Positions 42,551 through 50,986 of a DNA stretch of 57,832 nucleotides are shown here, one piece after another. The notes under the pieces are model-generated. The model did no database searches, was not told the origin of the DNA, and worked only from the letters and a program-made list of their open reading frames with translations. The first letter of the stretch is position 1. Each line of letters opens with the position of its first letter. This DNA is from RGIG5681 sp034180345 (GTDB taxonomy: Bacteria > Bacillota_I > Bacilli_A > Erysipelotrichales > Erysipelotrichaceae), in assembly GCA_034180345.1 (NCBI GenBank), contig JAXFOQ010000002.1:1-57832 (forward strand), in the 5' to 3' direction. Made by a program: the position numbers and the translations under genes.

Positions 42551-43499
42551 TGAAAAAAGAGTTTATGTGCGAGAGTTAAAAGATTATTTTGACTTAAAAC
42601 AAGTTAGTGGCAACGATGAATCTTTGAATCGTTATATTGTGGCGATGGATATTAATCGTCCTGGTTTAGAACTGACAGGCTTTTCAGAATCTATGGATTT
42701 GAAGCGGGTTATTATCATTGGTAATAAAGAGGTTGCCTATCTTAATACCCTAGATCATCAAACTAAATTATCAAGGTTTGAAACAATTACCGATGGCTAT
42801 ACCCCTTGTATTATTATCAGTGGTGGTAATAAGGCGGATGCTGCCTTGTTGGAAATGGCTAATTCACGCAATTTTCCAGTATTTGAAAAGGATAGTCCCA
42901 CCTATCGCTTAACTGTAGATATTATTTCTTTTTTAGATGAACACCTAGCACCTAATGATTATTTACATGGGGTAATGATGAATATTTTTGGCTTGGGAGT
43001 TTTGATTAAGGGCGAAAGTGGTGTTGGTAAATCGGAATTAGCGCTGGAACTAATTAATAAGGGTCATGTGCTTGTTGGTGATGACTGTGTGGAAATTAAA
43101 AAGGTTCACAACGAAATTTATGCCTGTGCCCATCCGCTACTTAAAAATTATTTAGAGATTCGCGGTATCGGCATTATTGATGTGCGTTTAATGTTTGGGG
43201 CTAGAGCCTTATTAGATAAAAGTCCTTTAGCGTTAATCTTAAATCTTAAAAAATTCAAACCCGATGAAAGTTATGATCGGATAGGTGGGGCTACAATGCG
43301 TAACTATCACCAAATGTTGGGGGTTGATATTCCGATTATTGATATTCCTGTTAAGGAAGGTCGTGCAATGGGGGTTATTGCCGAGGCGGCAGTAACTAAC
43401 TATCGCTTGAGTAAACAAGGTTTTGATAGCTCTGAAACATTTCGTAGTGAAATTATGGGAGCCATCGTGGATAAAAACAGAAAGAATGGTAACGAATGA
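42543..43499 (+). CDS. hprK: HPr(Ser) kinase/phosphorylase
   Basis: 318 residues. P-loop GESGVGKSELALELI and the HPrK signature LEIRGIGIIDVRLMFG and EGRAMGVIAEAAV are present. It phosphorylates HPr on Ser46 with ATP or PPi and removes it with Pi, releasing pyrophosphate, so controlling carbon-source regulation. The gene after it encodes a fused pyrophosphatase domain, which would consume that PPi. Four-base ATGA overlap with it. Confidence 0.96.
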   Translation: MSDEKRVYVRELKDYFDLKQVSGNDESLNRYIVAMDINRPGLELTGFSESMDLKRVIIIGNKEVAYLNTLDHQTKLSRFETITDGYTPCIIISGGNKADAALLEMANSRNFPVFEKDSPTYRLTVDIISFLDEHLAPNDYLHGVMMNIFGLGVLIKGESGVGKSELALELINKGHVLVGDDCVEIKKVHNEIYACAHPLLKNYLEIRGIGIIDVRLMFGARALLDKSPLALILNLKKFKPDESYDRIGGATMRNYHQMLGVDIPIIDIPVKEGRAMGVIAEAAVTNYRLSKQGFDSSETFRSEIMGAIVDKNRKNGNE

Positions 43500-44947
43500 A
43501 ATTATTTCCTAATGATAAAGTATGGTTAGAAATTGGACCATTAAATATAACTTATTATGCAACGCTGATAATTATTGGGGCGGTGCTTGCGTACTTATTA
43601 ACCAGAAAAAATTTTAAAGACAATCATAAAAATGTCGATGATTTAAGTGATTTATTTTTTGATGTTTTATGGATTGGAGTAATTGGCGCCCGTCTTTGGT
43701 ATTGTGCCTTTTATGATTTTGTAGGTTATTTTACCAACCCTTTAAAATTGATTGCAGTCTGGGAAGGTGGGCTGGCAATTCATGGTGGGGTAATCTTCGG
43801 TATTATTTATGCCTATTATTATTGTAAACGCCGAGGTTGGAATTTTCTTAAAACTGCTGATATGGTCGTTCCTAATATTTTAATTGCTCAGGCAATAGGC
43901 AGATGGGGTAACTTTATTAATCAGGAGGCCCACGGCAAAGAAGTTGGCGCAGCTTTTTTTGATGGACCGCTTAGTTTTCTTAAAAGTGGTATGTATATTG
44001 ATGGAAGATATTATTATCCAACCTTCTTTTTTGAGAGTATTGCCAATATTATCGGCTTTGTCTTGATTGTTTTAATTTTGAAGAAAACTACTAAAAAACG
44101 CGGCCAATTATTTTTTAGTTATTTTATGTGGTATGGAGCAGTTAGATTTTTTATTGAATTTTACCGAACTGATGCCCTATTGATTGGACCACTTAAAATT
44201 GCACAAATTATCAGTATTATTTCCTTGGTAATTGGCATCTGTGGTTATTATGGCTTATTTGATAAGTATTTAGTTAAGGATAAACCAACCATTATTTTTG
44301 ATCTGGATGGTACTATTATTGATACGGAAAAAGGGATTATTAAATCATATGAATACTTATTTAGCAAATATGATGATATTAACAACTTTACTGCCCAACG
44401 CCGTTTAGAAGTTTTAGGACCTTCATTATTTCAAATGTTTGATAAGTATTTTCCTAATTTAAATCATAACGAATTATTAAATGAATATCGCCAACATAAT
44501 GAAAAGATTTTTAAAGATACCAATAGCTTGATGAATAATGCTGAAACGACAATTAAAACATTGTTTGAACAGGGCTATAATTTAGGAATCGTATCAACTA
44601 AGATGCACGATAGAATTATTGATAATCTTAAGTTATATAATCTTGATAAGTATTTTAAGGGTGTTATTGGTATTGATGATGTTAAAAACGAAAAGCCATC
44701 ACCCGAGGGTATTTATAAATTGTTGAAGGATAATCGTTTATATGGCGATGATCTTATTTACATAGGTGATAGTTATAATGATATTTTATGTGGTAAAAAT
44801 GCCAACGCCTATACTGTCGGTTATATTTTTAATCAACAGCGCAAAGATGAACTTTTAACTGTCCAACCCGATGAGGTGATTGAAGATTTAAGTGTCTTAT
44901 TGGAAATTGTAAATAAGGATACTTACTTTACTGCCAATCGTAATTAG
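43496..44947 (+). CDS. lgt: fusion of prolipoprotein diacylglyceryl transferase and PpaX-like HAD phosphatase
   Basis: 483 residues in a single frame. Residues 1-255: Lgt with about seven membrane helices and the signature GRWGNFINQE (135-144), His96 in IHGG and RFFIEFYR; it attaches diacylglycerol to lipoprotein cysteines. Residues 263-480: HAD phosphatase with FDLDGTIIDTE (Asp269, Asp271), VSTK, and GDSYNDI, matching PpaX, which hydrolyses pyrophosphate made by HPrK. In Bacillus subtilis hprK, lgt and ppaX are three adjacent genes; here the last two are joined without a stop. The last Lgt helix should place the HAD domain on the cytosolic face. Confidence 0.92.
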   Translation: MKLFPNDKVWLEIGPLNITYYATLIIIGAVLAYLLTRKNFKDNHKNVDDLSDLFFDVLWIGVIGARLWYCAFYDFVGYFTNPLKLIAVWEGGLAIHGGVIFGIIYAYYYCKRRGWNFLKTADMVVPNILIAQAIGRWGNFINQEAHGKEVGAAFFDGPLSFLKSGMYIDGRYYYPTFFFESIANIIGFVLIVLILKKTTKKRGQLFFSYFMWYGAVRFFIEFYRTDALLIGPLKIAQIISIISLVIGICGYYGLFDKYLVKDKPTIIFDLDGTIIDTEKGIIKSYEYLFSKYDDINNFTAQRRLEVLGPSLFQMFDKYFPNLNHNELLNEYRQHNEKIFKDTNSLMNNAETTIKTLFEQGYNLGIVSTKMHDRIIDNLKLYNLDKYFKGVIGIDDVKNEKPSPEGIYKLLKDNRLYGDDLIYIGDSYNDILCGKNANAYTVGYIFNQQRKDELLTVQPDEVIEDLSVLLEIVNKDTYFTANRN

Positions 44948-45020
44948 AATAAGAATAGATAATAGATACATTAAATAAATAATCTTAATAAAAGAAAATT
45001 TATCATTCTTTAAATGAAAC

Positions 45021-45056
45021 AAAAAGCAGTAAACCTAAAAGGATTTACTGCTTTTT
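45021..45056 (+). terminator. terminator after lgt-ppaX
   Basis: AAAAAGCAGTAAA pairs with TTTACTGCTTTTT around a 10-base loop. Strong in both directions, so it may also serve the minus-strand gene ending at 45111. Confidence 0.9.
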
Positions 45057-45110
45057 AAGTTAATAAAACATAATTCATATTTAATCGTTGAGTTGAAAGA
45101 TATTTAGACC

Positions 45111-46205
45111 TTAAAGGCCTTTCTTATATTTGTTTAACAGTTTAATCAATTCGCTGTAGTTAGTGATAACACTATCACATAAATATCTATTTTTATTTTC
45201 GGTATCAATGGCTAAGATGCGATTGGTATGATCTTCAATATCAGTTGGTGTTTTAAGAATATTTTTGATGAGCTCGCGTTTATCTTTTTTGATAAAAACA
45301 GTCGCAATTAAATCGCCATAGAGTGATTTTAATTTCATCGCCCCACAAATATCTAAAGATATAACCCCTAAATGGTTGTGGTTGCTCATAAATTCTTTAA
45401 TGCGTGCCGCTCTGATGCCGTAGTGGTTGTGAGCGTATATTGAGCGTTCTAAAAAGGCGTTTTCATTCAATAATTTTAAATATTCATCCTCACTTAAAAA
45501 TTCATAGGCTTCACCATCTTTTTCATCAATTCTTTTTTCTCGGGTGGTGGTACTGATGATTGTTTTAGCCAGATTATTATTGATGACATCTTTAATCATT
45601 TGTGTTTTGCCAGAACCACTAGGACCTACCAGGCATACAAGTCGAGGATTATGAATTTCAACATTAGTTTTTTCGATTGTTTCAACAATCTCTAAAACTT
45701 CGTTGTAACTATGCACCGATAAAATACCAGTTAAATATTTATTCCATGGTCTTCTAAAAAGAATAGGGAAGCGAGCATTTGATTCTAAGATATTATGGGC
45801 AGCATCATCAAGCATAATATCAAGTTGTACTAAATCTTTGCGACTGCCGATAATCAAGTGTGAAGGATCAATATTAAAATCTTCAACCAACCGCTTGGCT
45901 CTGGTACTCATAACCTTATAATTGACAGCTGTAACAATAAAGACTTCGGCAATTTCATTTAATTTGTTAATAAATTCTTTGGCACCCTCATAAATTGGTT
46001 GGTTGTAGGTAAAATCATCAGATTCAAAATATTCATACATATGTGTATATAAGGGGTTTGTGGCATAGCCCCATTTAATAAAATCTTCAGTTTTTATCGG
46101 GTTGTCGCTAGGATAGTCGCGGTTTATACATTCACAAACATACTCGGAACATTTGTATAAAACATCATCGACATCGATACCTATTTTAAGTTTATTTTTC
46201 AACAT
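45111..46205 (-). CDS. fusion of HAD deoxyribonucleotidase-like domain and guanylate-kinase-like domain
   Basis: 364 residues. Residues 1-175: a HAD domain of the 5'(3')-deoxyribonucleotidase (NT5C) type with GIDVDDVLY (Asp11, Asp13), VTAVN and DIMLDDAAHN. Residues 187-364: a guanylate-kinase-type domain with P-loop GPSGSGKT (194-201), STTTREKRIDEKDGEAYEF (GMP-binding lid region) and FLERSIYAHNHYGI. The two halves would act on nucleoside monophosphates in opposite directions (dephosphorylation and phosphorylation), or the kinase domain may only sense nucleotides. Monocistronic, with a terminator after it. Confidence 0.85.
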   Translation of the reverse strand: MLKNKLKIGIDVDDVLYKCSEYVCECINRDYPSDNPIKTEDFIKWGYATNPLYTHMYEYFESDDFTYNQPIYEGAKEFINKLNEIAEVFIVTAVNYKVMSTRAKRLVEDFNIDPSHLIIGSRKDLVQLDIMLDDAAHNILESNARFPILFRRPWNKYLTGILSVHSYNEVLEIVETIEKTNVEIHNPRLVCLVGPSGSGKTQMIKDVINNNLAKTIISTTTREKRIDEKDGEAYEFLSEDEYLKLLNENAFLERSIYAHNHYGIRAARIKEFMSNHNHLGVISLDICGAMKLKSLYGDLIATVFIKKDKRELIKNILKTPTDIEDHTNRILAIDTENKNRYLCDSVITNYSELIKLLNKYKKGL

Positions 46206-46286
46206 GGCTAATCACCTCTTTTATATTTTGCAATAATTCTATATTAAAATACATAAGTGTGGCAATCTTTTTTACTTGAAAGGTCC

Positions 46287-46295
46287 TAAATGATA
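46287..46295 (+). promoter_or_regulatory. extended -10 promoter of upp-atp operon
   Basis: A TGATATAAT extended -10 lies about 27 bases ahead of the upp start. Unlike the leaderless genes, a GGAGG ribosome site follows it. Confidence 0.65.
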
Positions 46296-46319
46296 TAATT
46301 TTATGGAGTGGAGGTAAAT

Positions 46320-46943
46320 ATGGCAACAACAATTATTGATCATCCTTTAATCAAACACAAACTTACTCAAATGCGTAAGAAAGAAACTAAAACTAAAGAT
46401 TTTAAACAAAATCTTGATGAAATAGCTGGTTTAATGGCGTATGAAGTTTGTCGCGATCTTCCAACAAGAAAAGTTAAAATCGAAACTCCAATTTGTGAAA
46501 CTACAACTGATGAGTTAGAAAATGATATTGTCTTAATTCCGATATTGCGCGCAGGTCTTGGTCTTGTGAACGGTATTAATAATTTAATACCTACTGCCAA
46601 GGTTGGTTTTGTGGGCATGTATCGTGATGAAGAAACACTGGAACCACATGAATATTTTGCTAAATTCCCTAACAACCTAGGTGATGCGGTAAATTTGGTT
46701 TTAGATCCGATGCTGGCAACAGGTGGAAGTGCGATTGCGGCAATTGATGTGGTTAAAAAAGCTGGAGCTAAAACGATTAAATTAGTTTGTTTGGTGGCGG
46801 CGCCCGAGGGTGTTAGTGCGGTTGAAAAAGCCCATCCTGATGTTGATATTTATTTGGCAGCCCTTGATTCACACTTAAACGAGAATGGTTATATTGTTCC
46901 GGGCTTGGGCGATGCTGGAGATCGTATTTTCGGAACTAAGTAA
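46320..46943 (+). CDS. upp: uracil phosphoribosyltransferase
   Basis: 207 residues. PRPP-binding loop VLDPMLATGGSA and the uracil-binding C-terminus GLGDAGDRIFGTK mark Upp. It salvages uracil to UMP. The ATG at 46320 is six bases after GGAGG; an in-frame GTG at 46308 lies before it and is less likely. Its stop overlaps the atpZ start (TAATG), so it heads the ATP synthase operon, as upp does in Bacillus. Confidence 0.95.
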   Translation: MATTIIDHPLIKHKLTQMRKKETKTKDFKQNLDEIAGLMAYEVCRDLPTRKVKIETPICETTTDELENDIVLIPILRAGLGLVNGINNLIPTAKVGFVGMYRDEETLEPHEYFAKFPNNLGDAVNLVLDPMLATGGSAIAAIDVVKKAGAKTIKLVCLVAAPEGVSAVEKAHPDVDIYLAALDSHLNENGYIVPGLGDAGDRIFGTK

Positions 46944-47137
46944 TGGTTCGTAAAATAGAAAGTTTAGCATTCAGTCTAATTGGAACGGTGTTGGTCTTTG
47001 CCTTGATAGGACATATGCTGGATAATTTTTTTCATCAGGATAAATTATTTCTGGCTATCTTTATCATCTTAGGCTTTGTGAATGTTATGGCTTATTTTGC
47101 TTATCAGGTTTATAAATATGTTTATAAAGGAAATTAA
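46943..47137 (+). CDS. atpZ: AtpZ-like small membrane protein of ATP synthase operon
   Basis: 64 residues with two membrane helices (about 8-25 and 33-58), matching the AtpZ/AtpI-type small proteins (putative Mg2+/Ca2+ or assembly factors) at the head of F1Fo operons. Start overlaps the upp stop; the end overlaps the next gene by 20 bases. Confidence 0.7.
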   Translation: MVRKIESLAFSLIGTVLVFALIGHMLDNFFHQDKLFLAIFIILGFVNVMAYFAYQVYKYVYKGN

Positions 47138-47468
47138 AGAATTTAAAGTATCAAGCATTGTCGTTTTATTAGTTTCGGTGGTTTTATTTTTTATAAGACC
47201 TACCGCTGCCTTATCTTTTATTGTTGGTTATATATTTTATTGTATATCTCATTTGATTATGATTAAGGTATTAGATTTGGTGATGTTTTATCAGATTGAA
47301 AATAAAATTAAATTGTTTGTATTGAGTATGTTGAATTTGGGAGTTTTATTTATCCCGTTTATGTTATGTGCTTTTTTTCCAAAAATATTTGAATATATCT
47401 ATTGCTTTTTTGGATTATTAGTGTATAAATTTATCTTGTATTTTAGGAATATAGTGTTAAAGAAATGA
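47118..47468 (+). CDS. atpI: AtpI-like membrane protein of ATP synthase operon
   Basis: 116 residues with about four hydrophobic segments, the size and position of AtpI, which helps assemble the c-ring. The start is taken as the ATG at 47118 (MFIKEIKEF); a frame opening at 47082 overlaps atpZ too much. AAGG-type SD is not obvious, so coupling to atpZ is likely. Ends in an ATGA overlap with atpB. Sequence conservation is low, so the name rests on context. Confidence 0.65.
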   Translation: MFIKEIKEFKVSSIVVLLVSVVLFFIRPTAALSFIVGYIFYCISHLIMIKVLDLVMFYQIENKIKLFVLSMLNLGVLFIPFMLCAFFPKIFEYIYCFFGLLVYKFILYFRNIVLKK

Positions 47469-48160
47469 AATTGATTATCGCAAAAGAAATACCCGCAATT
47501 ATTATTATTACCCTATTAATGGTAGTGTTTATGGTTGTGGTGTCAAAAAAAATTGAGAAAGCCGATCCCTTGGCAAAACCAAAGGGAATAGTCTTTTTAG
47601 GGCTGTTATTTGTTGAAACTATTGATAATATGGTAATGAAAAACATGGATGAAAAGGCTGTTAAAAATTTTGGTCCATATATTGGTGGCATTGCCATGTA
47701 TCTTTTACTTGCAAATATCAGTGGGCTAAGCGGCTTTTTAAATGCACCGACTGCAAGTTATAGTGTTACTTTGAGTTTTGCGATTATAACTTGGATTTTA
47801 ATTCAGCGACAAGCATTTAAAACAAGCGGCATCTTAGGCTATATTAAAAATTTAATGGATCCTATCCCAGTGTTTTTCTTACCCAATTTATTTGGGCAAA
47901 TAGCCCCATTTATATCTTTAAGTATCAGGCTTTTTGGTAATATTTTATCGGGTTCGGTAATTATGGGGATTGTTTATTGGGCAACAGGAAGTTTAAGTAA
48001 TTTAATCTTCAGCCTTATCAATATTAATGCTTCATTTAATATTTTTGGTGTGGCGATTGCCCCGATATTACATATGTATTTTGATTTATTTGCAGGCTTT
48101 ATGCAAATGTTTGTATTTATTAGTTTAACGATGGTATTGATTCAAAAAGAGAAAGAATAG
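47465..48160 (+). CDS. atpB: ATP synthase Fo subunit a
   Basis: 231 residues with five to six helices. The conserved arginine is in ISLSIRLFGNILSG, which faces the c-ring carboxylate, and the preceding DPIPVFFLPN is typical. Forms the ion half-channels with the c-ring. Overlaps atpI by four bases; AGGAGG of atpE follows its stop. Confidence 0.94.
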   Translation: MKLIIAKEIPAIIIITLLMVVFMVVVSKKIEKADPLAKPKGIVFLGLLFVETIDNMVMKNMDEKAVKNFGPYIGGIAMYLLLANISGLSGFLNAPTASYSVTLSFAIITWILIQRQAFKTSGILGYIKNLMDPIPVFFLPNLFGQIAPFISLSIRLFGNILSGSVIMGIVYWATGSLSNLIFSLININASFNIFGVAIAPILHMYFDLFAGFMQMFVFISLTMVLIQKEKE

Positions 48161-48172
48161 GAGGAATGAATC

Positions 48173-48412
48173 ATGATTAGTGTTGGAAAAGGACTTATTG
48201 GTATTGGTGCGGGTATTGCCGTACTTACTGGTTTAATGACAGGTCTTGGACAAGGGCTTGCGGCATCAAAGGCGGTTGAAGCTGTGGGCAAAAATCCAGA
48301 AGCGGCTACTCAAATTCGTAGTATGTTGGTAGTTGGTTGTGCGATTGCAGAATCTTGCGCTATCTATGGTATGCTTGTAGCATTCTTGTTGATCTTCGTA
48401 TTCGGAGCTTAG
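48173..48412 (+). CDS. atpE: ATP synthase Fo subunit c, Na+-type signature
   Basis: 79 residues, two helices with a polar loop (KNPEA). The ion-binding carboxylate is Glu60. Unlike H+-type Bacillus subunits, it has Gln27 in the first helix (GLGQG) and Ser61 straight after Glu60, plus Tyr65. These match the Gln32/Glu65/Ser66/Tyr70 set that binds Na+ in Ilyobacter tartaricus; the Thr67 position is Cys62. Na+ coupling is therefore likely but not proved. AGGAGGAATGAATCATG gives the start. Confidence 0.94.
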   Translation: MISVGKGLIGIGAGIAVLTGLMTGLGQGLAASKAVEAVGKNPEAATQIRSMLVVGCAIAESCAIYGMLVAFLLIFVFGA

Positions 48413-48414
48413 TT

Positions 48415-48927
48415 GTGGGTTCATTTGAAATTGATGTTGCAACACAACTATTTCCAAATCCTTTAACTATTGTTGTTCAACTTTTAGCGACAACAATTAT
48501 TTTTGTGGTAGCTAAGAAGTATTTATTTAAATATGGTCGTGATTTTTTGATTAAACGCCAAAATAAGATGCAAGAGGTTTTGGATGATGCCCATAATAAA
48601 CAAAAAGAGGCCGAGGCATATTTAGCTGATGCAAAAGAAGATCTTGATAAGGCTAGAATGGTAGCTGCTGATTTAGAGGTTAAAGCCAAGGGTGAAGCGA
48701 TGGATATGCGTGAAAAATTAATTGAGGATGCTAAGAATGAGGCGGATTTGATTATTGATCGTGCTAATCGCCAAGTTGTTGCAAAACAAAAAGAAGCTGA
48801 AAAAGAACTTAAACAGCACATTGTTGATGTTGCTCTTTTGGCGAGTCAAAAATTATTGGCTGATGAAACCAAGGAATTGGATGCCAAGGCTTTGGATAAA
48901 ATAGTCGAGGAATTAAAAAATGAATGA
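48415..48927 (+). CDS. atpF: ATP synthase Fo subunit b
   Basis: 170 residues. One N-terminal membrane helix (about 15-38), then a long right-handed coiled coil (Ala/Glu/Lys-rich, about 45-165). It is the peripheral stalk linking subunit a to the F1 head. The start is the GTG at 48415, spaced from GGAGC inside atpE's end; a longer frame upstream overlaps atpE and is rejected. Overlaps atpH by eight bases. Confidence 0.9.
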   Translation: MGSFEIDVATQLFPNPLTIVVQLLATTIIFVVAKKYLFKYGRDFLIKRQNKMQEVLDDAHNKQKEAEAYLADAKEDLDKARMVAADLEVKAKGEAMDMREKLIEDAKNEADLIIDRANRQVVAKQKEAEKELKQHIVDVALLASQKLLADETKELDAKALDKIVEELKNE

Positions 48928-49453
48928 AATTAGCTTTGCCTATGGTAAGGCCATTTATGAAATAGCCCTTGAACATAATTTAGTTAGTGATTATTTGACT
49001 CAAATTGAAATTGTTGAAGGTTTATTGGATCAAGAATTAGATAAATTTCTTAAAGCACCCAGTATTGATAATGATACTAAGAAGGAAGTTTTGATTGGCT
49101 CACTTAAAGGCTTTGATCCTTATATGTTGAATTTTTTATCACTTATTATTGATAAGAAGAAGCAACGATATTTTAAAGGGATTTTTGAAGCTTATAAATC
49201 ATTGGCTTTTGAATATTTAAATATTGTGGTAGTAAAAGTATTTTCAGCCAAGAAATTAGAAGAAGCTGAGAAGAATAAAATTATAGAAGGTCTAAAGAAA
49301 AAAGACAGCCATAAAACATATCGTATTGAAAATATATTAGATAAAAGTTTATTGGCAGGATATAAGTTGGTACTTCACCAACAAGTAATTGATACTTCAC
49401 TTAAAAAGCGTATCAATTTATTAAAAGAAGAATTAATGAAGGAAGGTGATTAG
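48920..49453 (+). CDS. atpH: ATP synthase F1 subunit delta
   Basis: 177 residues, the OSCP/delta family: six-helix N-terminal domain (SFAYGKAIYEIALEHN), C-terminal domain with the conserved DKSLLAGYKLVLHQQVIDTSLKKRI. It joins the stalk to F1. Its stop is directly next to the atpA start. Confidence 0.92.
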   Translation: MNEISFAYGKAIYEIALEHNLVSDYLTQIEIVEGLLDQELDKFLKAPSIDNDTKKEVLIGSLKGFDPYMLNFLSLIIDKKKQRYFKGIFEAYKSLAFEYLNIVVVKVFSAKKLEEAEKNKIIEGLKKKDSHKTYRIENILDKSLLAGYKLVLHQQVIDTSLKKRINLLKEELMKEGD

Positions 49454-50986
49454 ATGGCATTAAAAATTGATGAAATCAGCAGTCTAATTAAATCAAAGGT
49501 TGAACATTACCATGAAAAAATATCAGTAGATGATATTGGTAAAATCATTTCAGTAGGTGATGGTATTGTCCTTGCGGAAGGCTTAAATGGTGCTATGGCG
49601 ATGGAGCTTGTCTTATTTGAAGATGGCACCTATGGCATGGTGATGAACCTTGAAGAAGATGTTGTTGGTATTGTAATCTTGGGTAGCGATGAACATATCA
49701 AGGAAGGTCAGGATGTTAAGCGTACAGGTCGCATTATCGAAGTGCCGGTTGGCGATGTGATGCTGGGTAGGGTTGTGAATGCCCTAGGACAAGAAATTGA
49801 TGGTGGTAAAGCAATCGAAACTAAAGATTTTATGCCGATTGAAAAGGTTGCACCAGGTGTTATGACTCGTTTATCAGTAAAAGAGCCATTAATGACTGGA
49901 CTTAAGGTAATTGATTCGATGATTCCGATTGGTAAGGGACAACGCGAACTTATTATTGGTGATCGTCAAACAGGCAAAACAGCCATAGCAATTGATACCA
50001 TTATTAATCAACGCGGTAAGAATGTTAAGTGTATCTATGTAGCCATTGGTCAAAAGGCTAGTACGGTTGCCTTGATCGTTGAAAAGCTTAAAGAGTTTAA
50101 GGCTATGGACTATACTTGTGTGGTTATGGCAAGTGCCAGTGATTCGGCACCAATGCAATATATCGCCCCCTATGCAGGATGTGCTATTGGGGAATATTGG
50201 TTAAATAAGGGCGAGGATGTACTTATTGTCTATGATGATTTAAGTAAACATGCAGTTGCCTATCGTACAGTATCCCTACTTTTAAGAAGACCACCAGGAC
50301 GCGAAGCATACCCTGGAGATGTTTTCTATTTACATAGTCGTTTATTAGAAAGAGCTTGTAAATTAAATAAAGATAATGGTGGTGGCTCACTTACAGCCCT
50401 TCCAATTATCGAAACCCAAGCAGGCGACATCAGTGCCTATATTCCTACTAATGTTATTAGTATTACTGATGGGCAAATTTTCTTGCAGTCGGAATTATTT
50501 AATAGTGGAGCAAGACCGGCGGTTGATAGTGGACTTTCAGTAAGCCGTGTAGGTTCTAGTGCCCAAACAAAGTGCGTTAAGAAGGTTAGTTCATCGCTTA
50601 AATTGGAATTAGCACAGTATCAAGAATTATTGGGCTTTACGCAATTTGGTAGTGATCTTGATCCGGTTACGAAAAAAACTATCGATCATGGTGCGCGTTT
50701 GATGGAATTATTAAAACAACCTCAATATCAACCACTTACTAATGAAGCGATTACCATTAGTCTATTTGCAGCTAAGCATCACTTTTTAGATGAGGTTAAA
50801 CTTGAAGATATTAAGGTTTATGAAAGTGAATTACATAAATATATGCAAGATAATCATCAAGTTATTATTGATACCCTTAAAGCTAGTGGCGATATTGACG
50901 ATGATACCAGTAAAAAGTTAATGATGGCCTTAGCTGCCTTTAAAGAGCTTTTTATACTAAAACACGGAGCACTTGATGGCAGGTAA
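49454..50986 (+). CDS. atpA: ATP synthase F1 subunit alpha
   Basis: 510 residues. P-loop GDRQTGKTAIAIDTI (non-catalytic nucleotide site), and the RPPGREAYPGDVFYLHSRLLERA stretch typical of alpha subunits. It ends KHGALDGR, and atpG starts inside that end. AAGGAAGGTGATTAG is the ribosome site. Confidence 0.97.
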   Translation: MALKIDEISSLIKSKVEHYHEKISVDDIGKIISVGDGIVLAEGLNGAMAMELVLFEDGTYGMVMNLEEDVVGIVILGSDEHIKEGQDVKRTGRIIEVPVGDVMLGRVVNALGQEIDGGKAIETKDFMPIEKVAPGVMTRLSVKEPLMTGLKVIDSMIPIGKGQRELIIGDRQTGKTAIAIDTIINQRGKNVKCIYVAIGQKASTVALIVEKLKEFKAMDYTCVVMASASDSAPMQYIAPYAGCAIGEYWLNKGEDVLIVYDDLSKHAVAYRTVSLLLRRPPGREAYPGDVFYLHSRLLERACKLNKDNGGGSLTALPIIETQAGDISAYIPTNVISITDGQIFLQSELFNSGARPAVDSGLSVSRVGSSAQTKCVKKVSSSLKLELAQYQELLGFTQFGSDLDPVTKKTIDHGARLMELLKQPQYQPLTNEAITISLFAAKHHFLDEVKLEDIKVYESELHKYMQDNHQVIIDTLKASGDIDDDTSKKLMMALAAFKELFILKHGALDGR

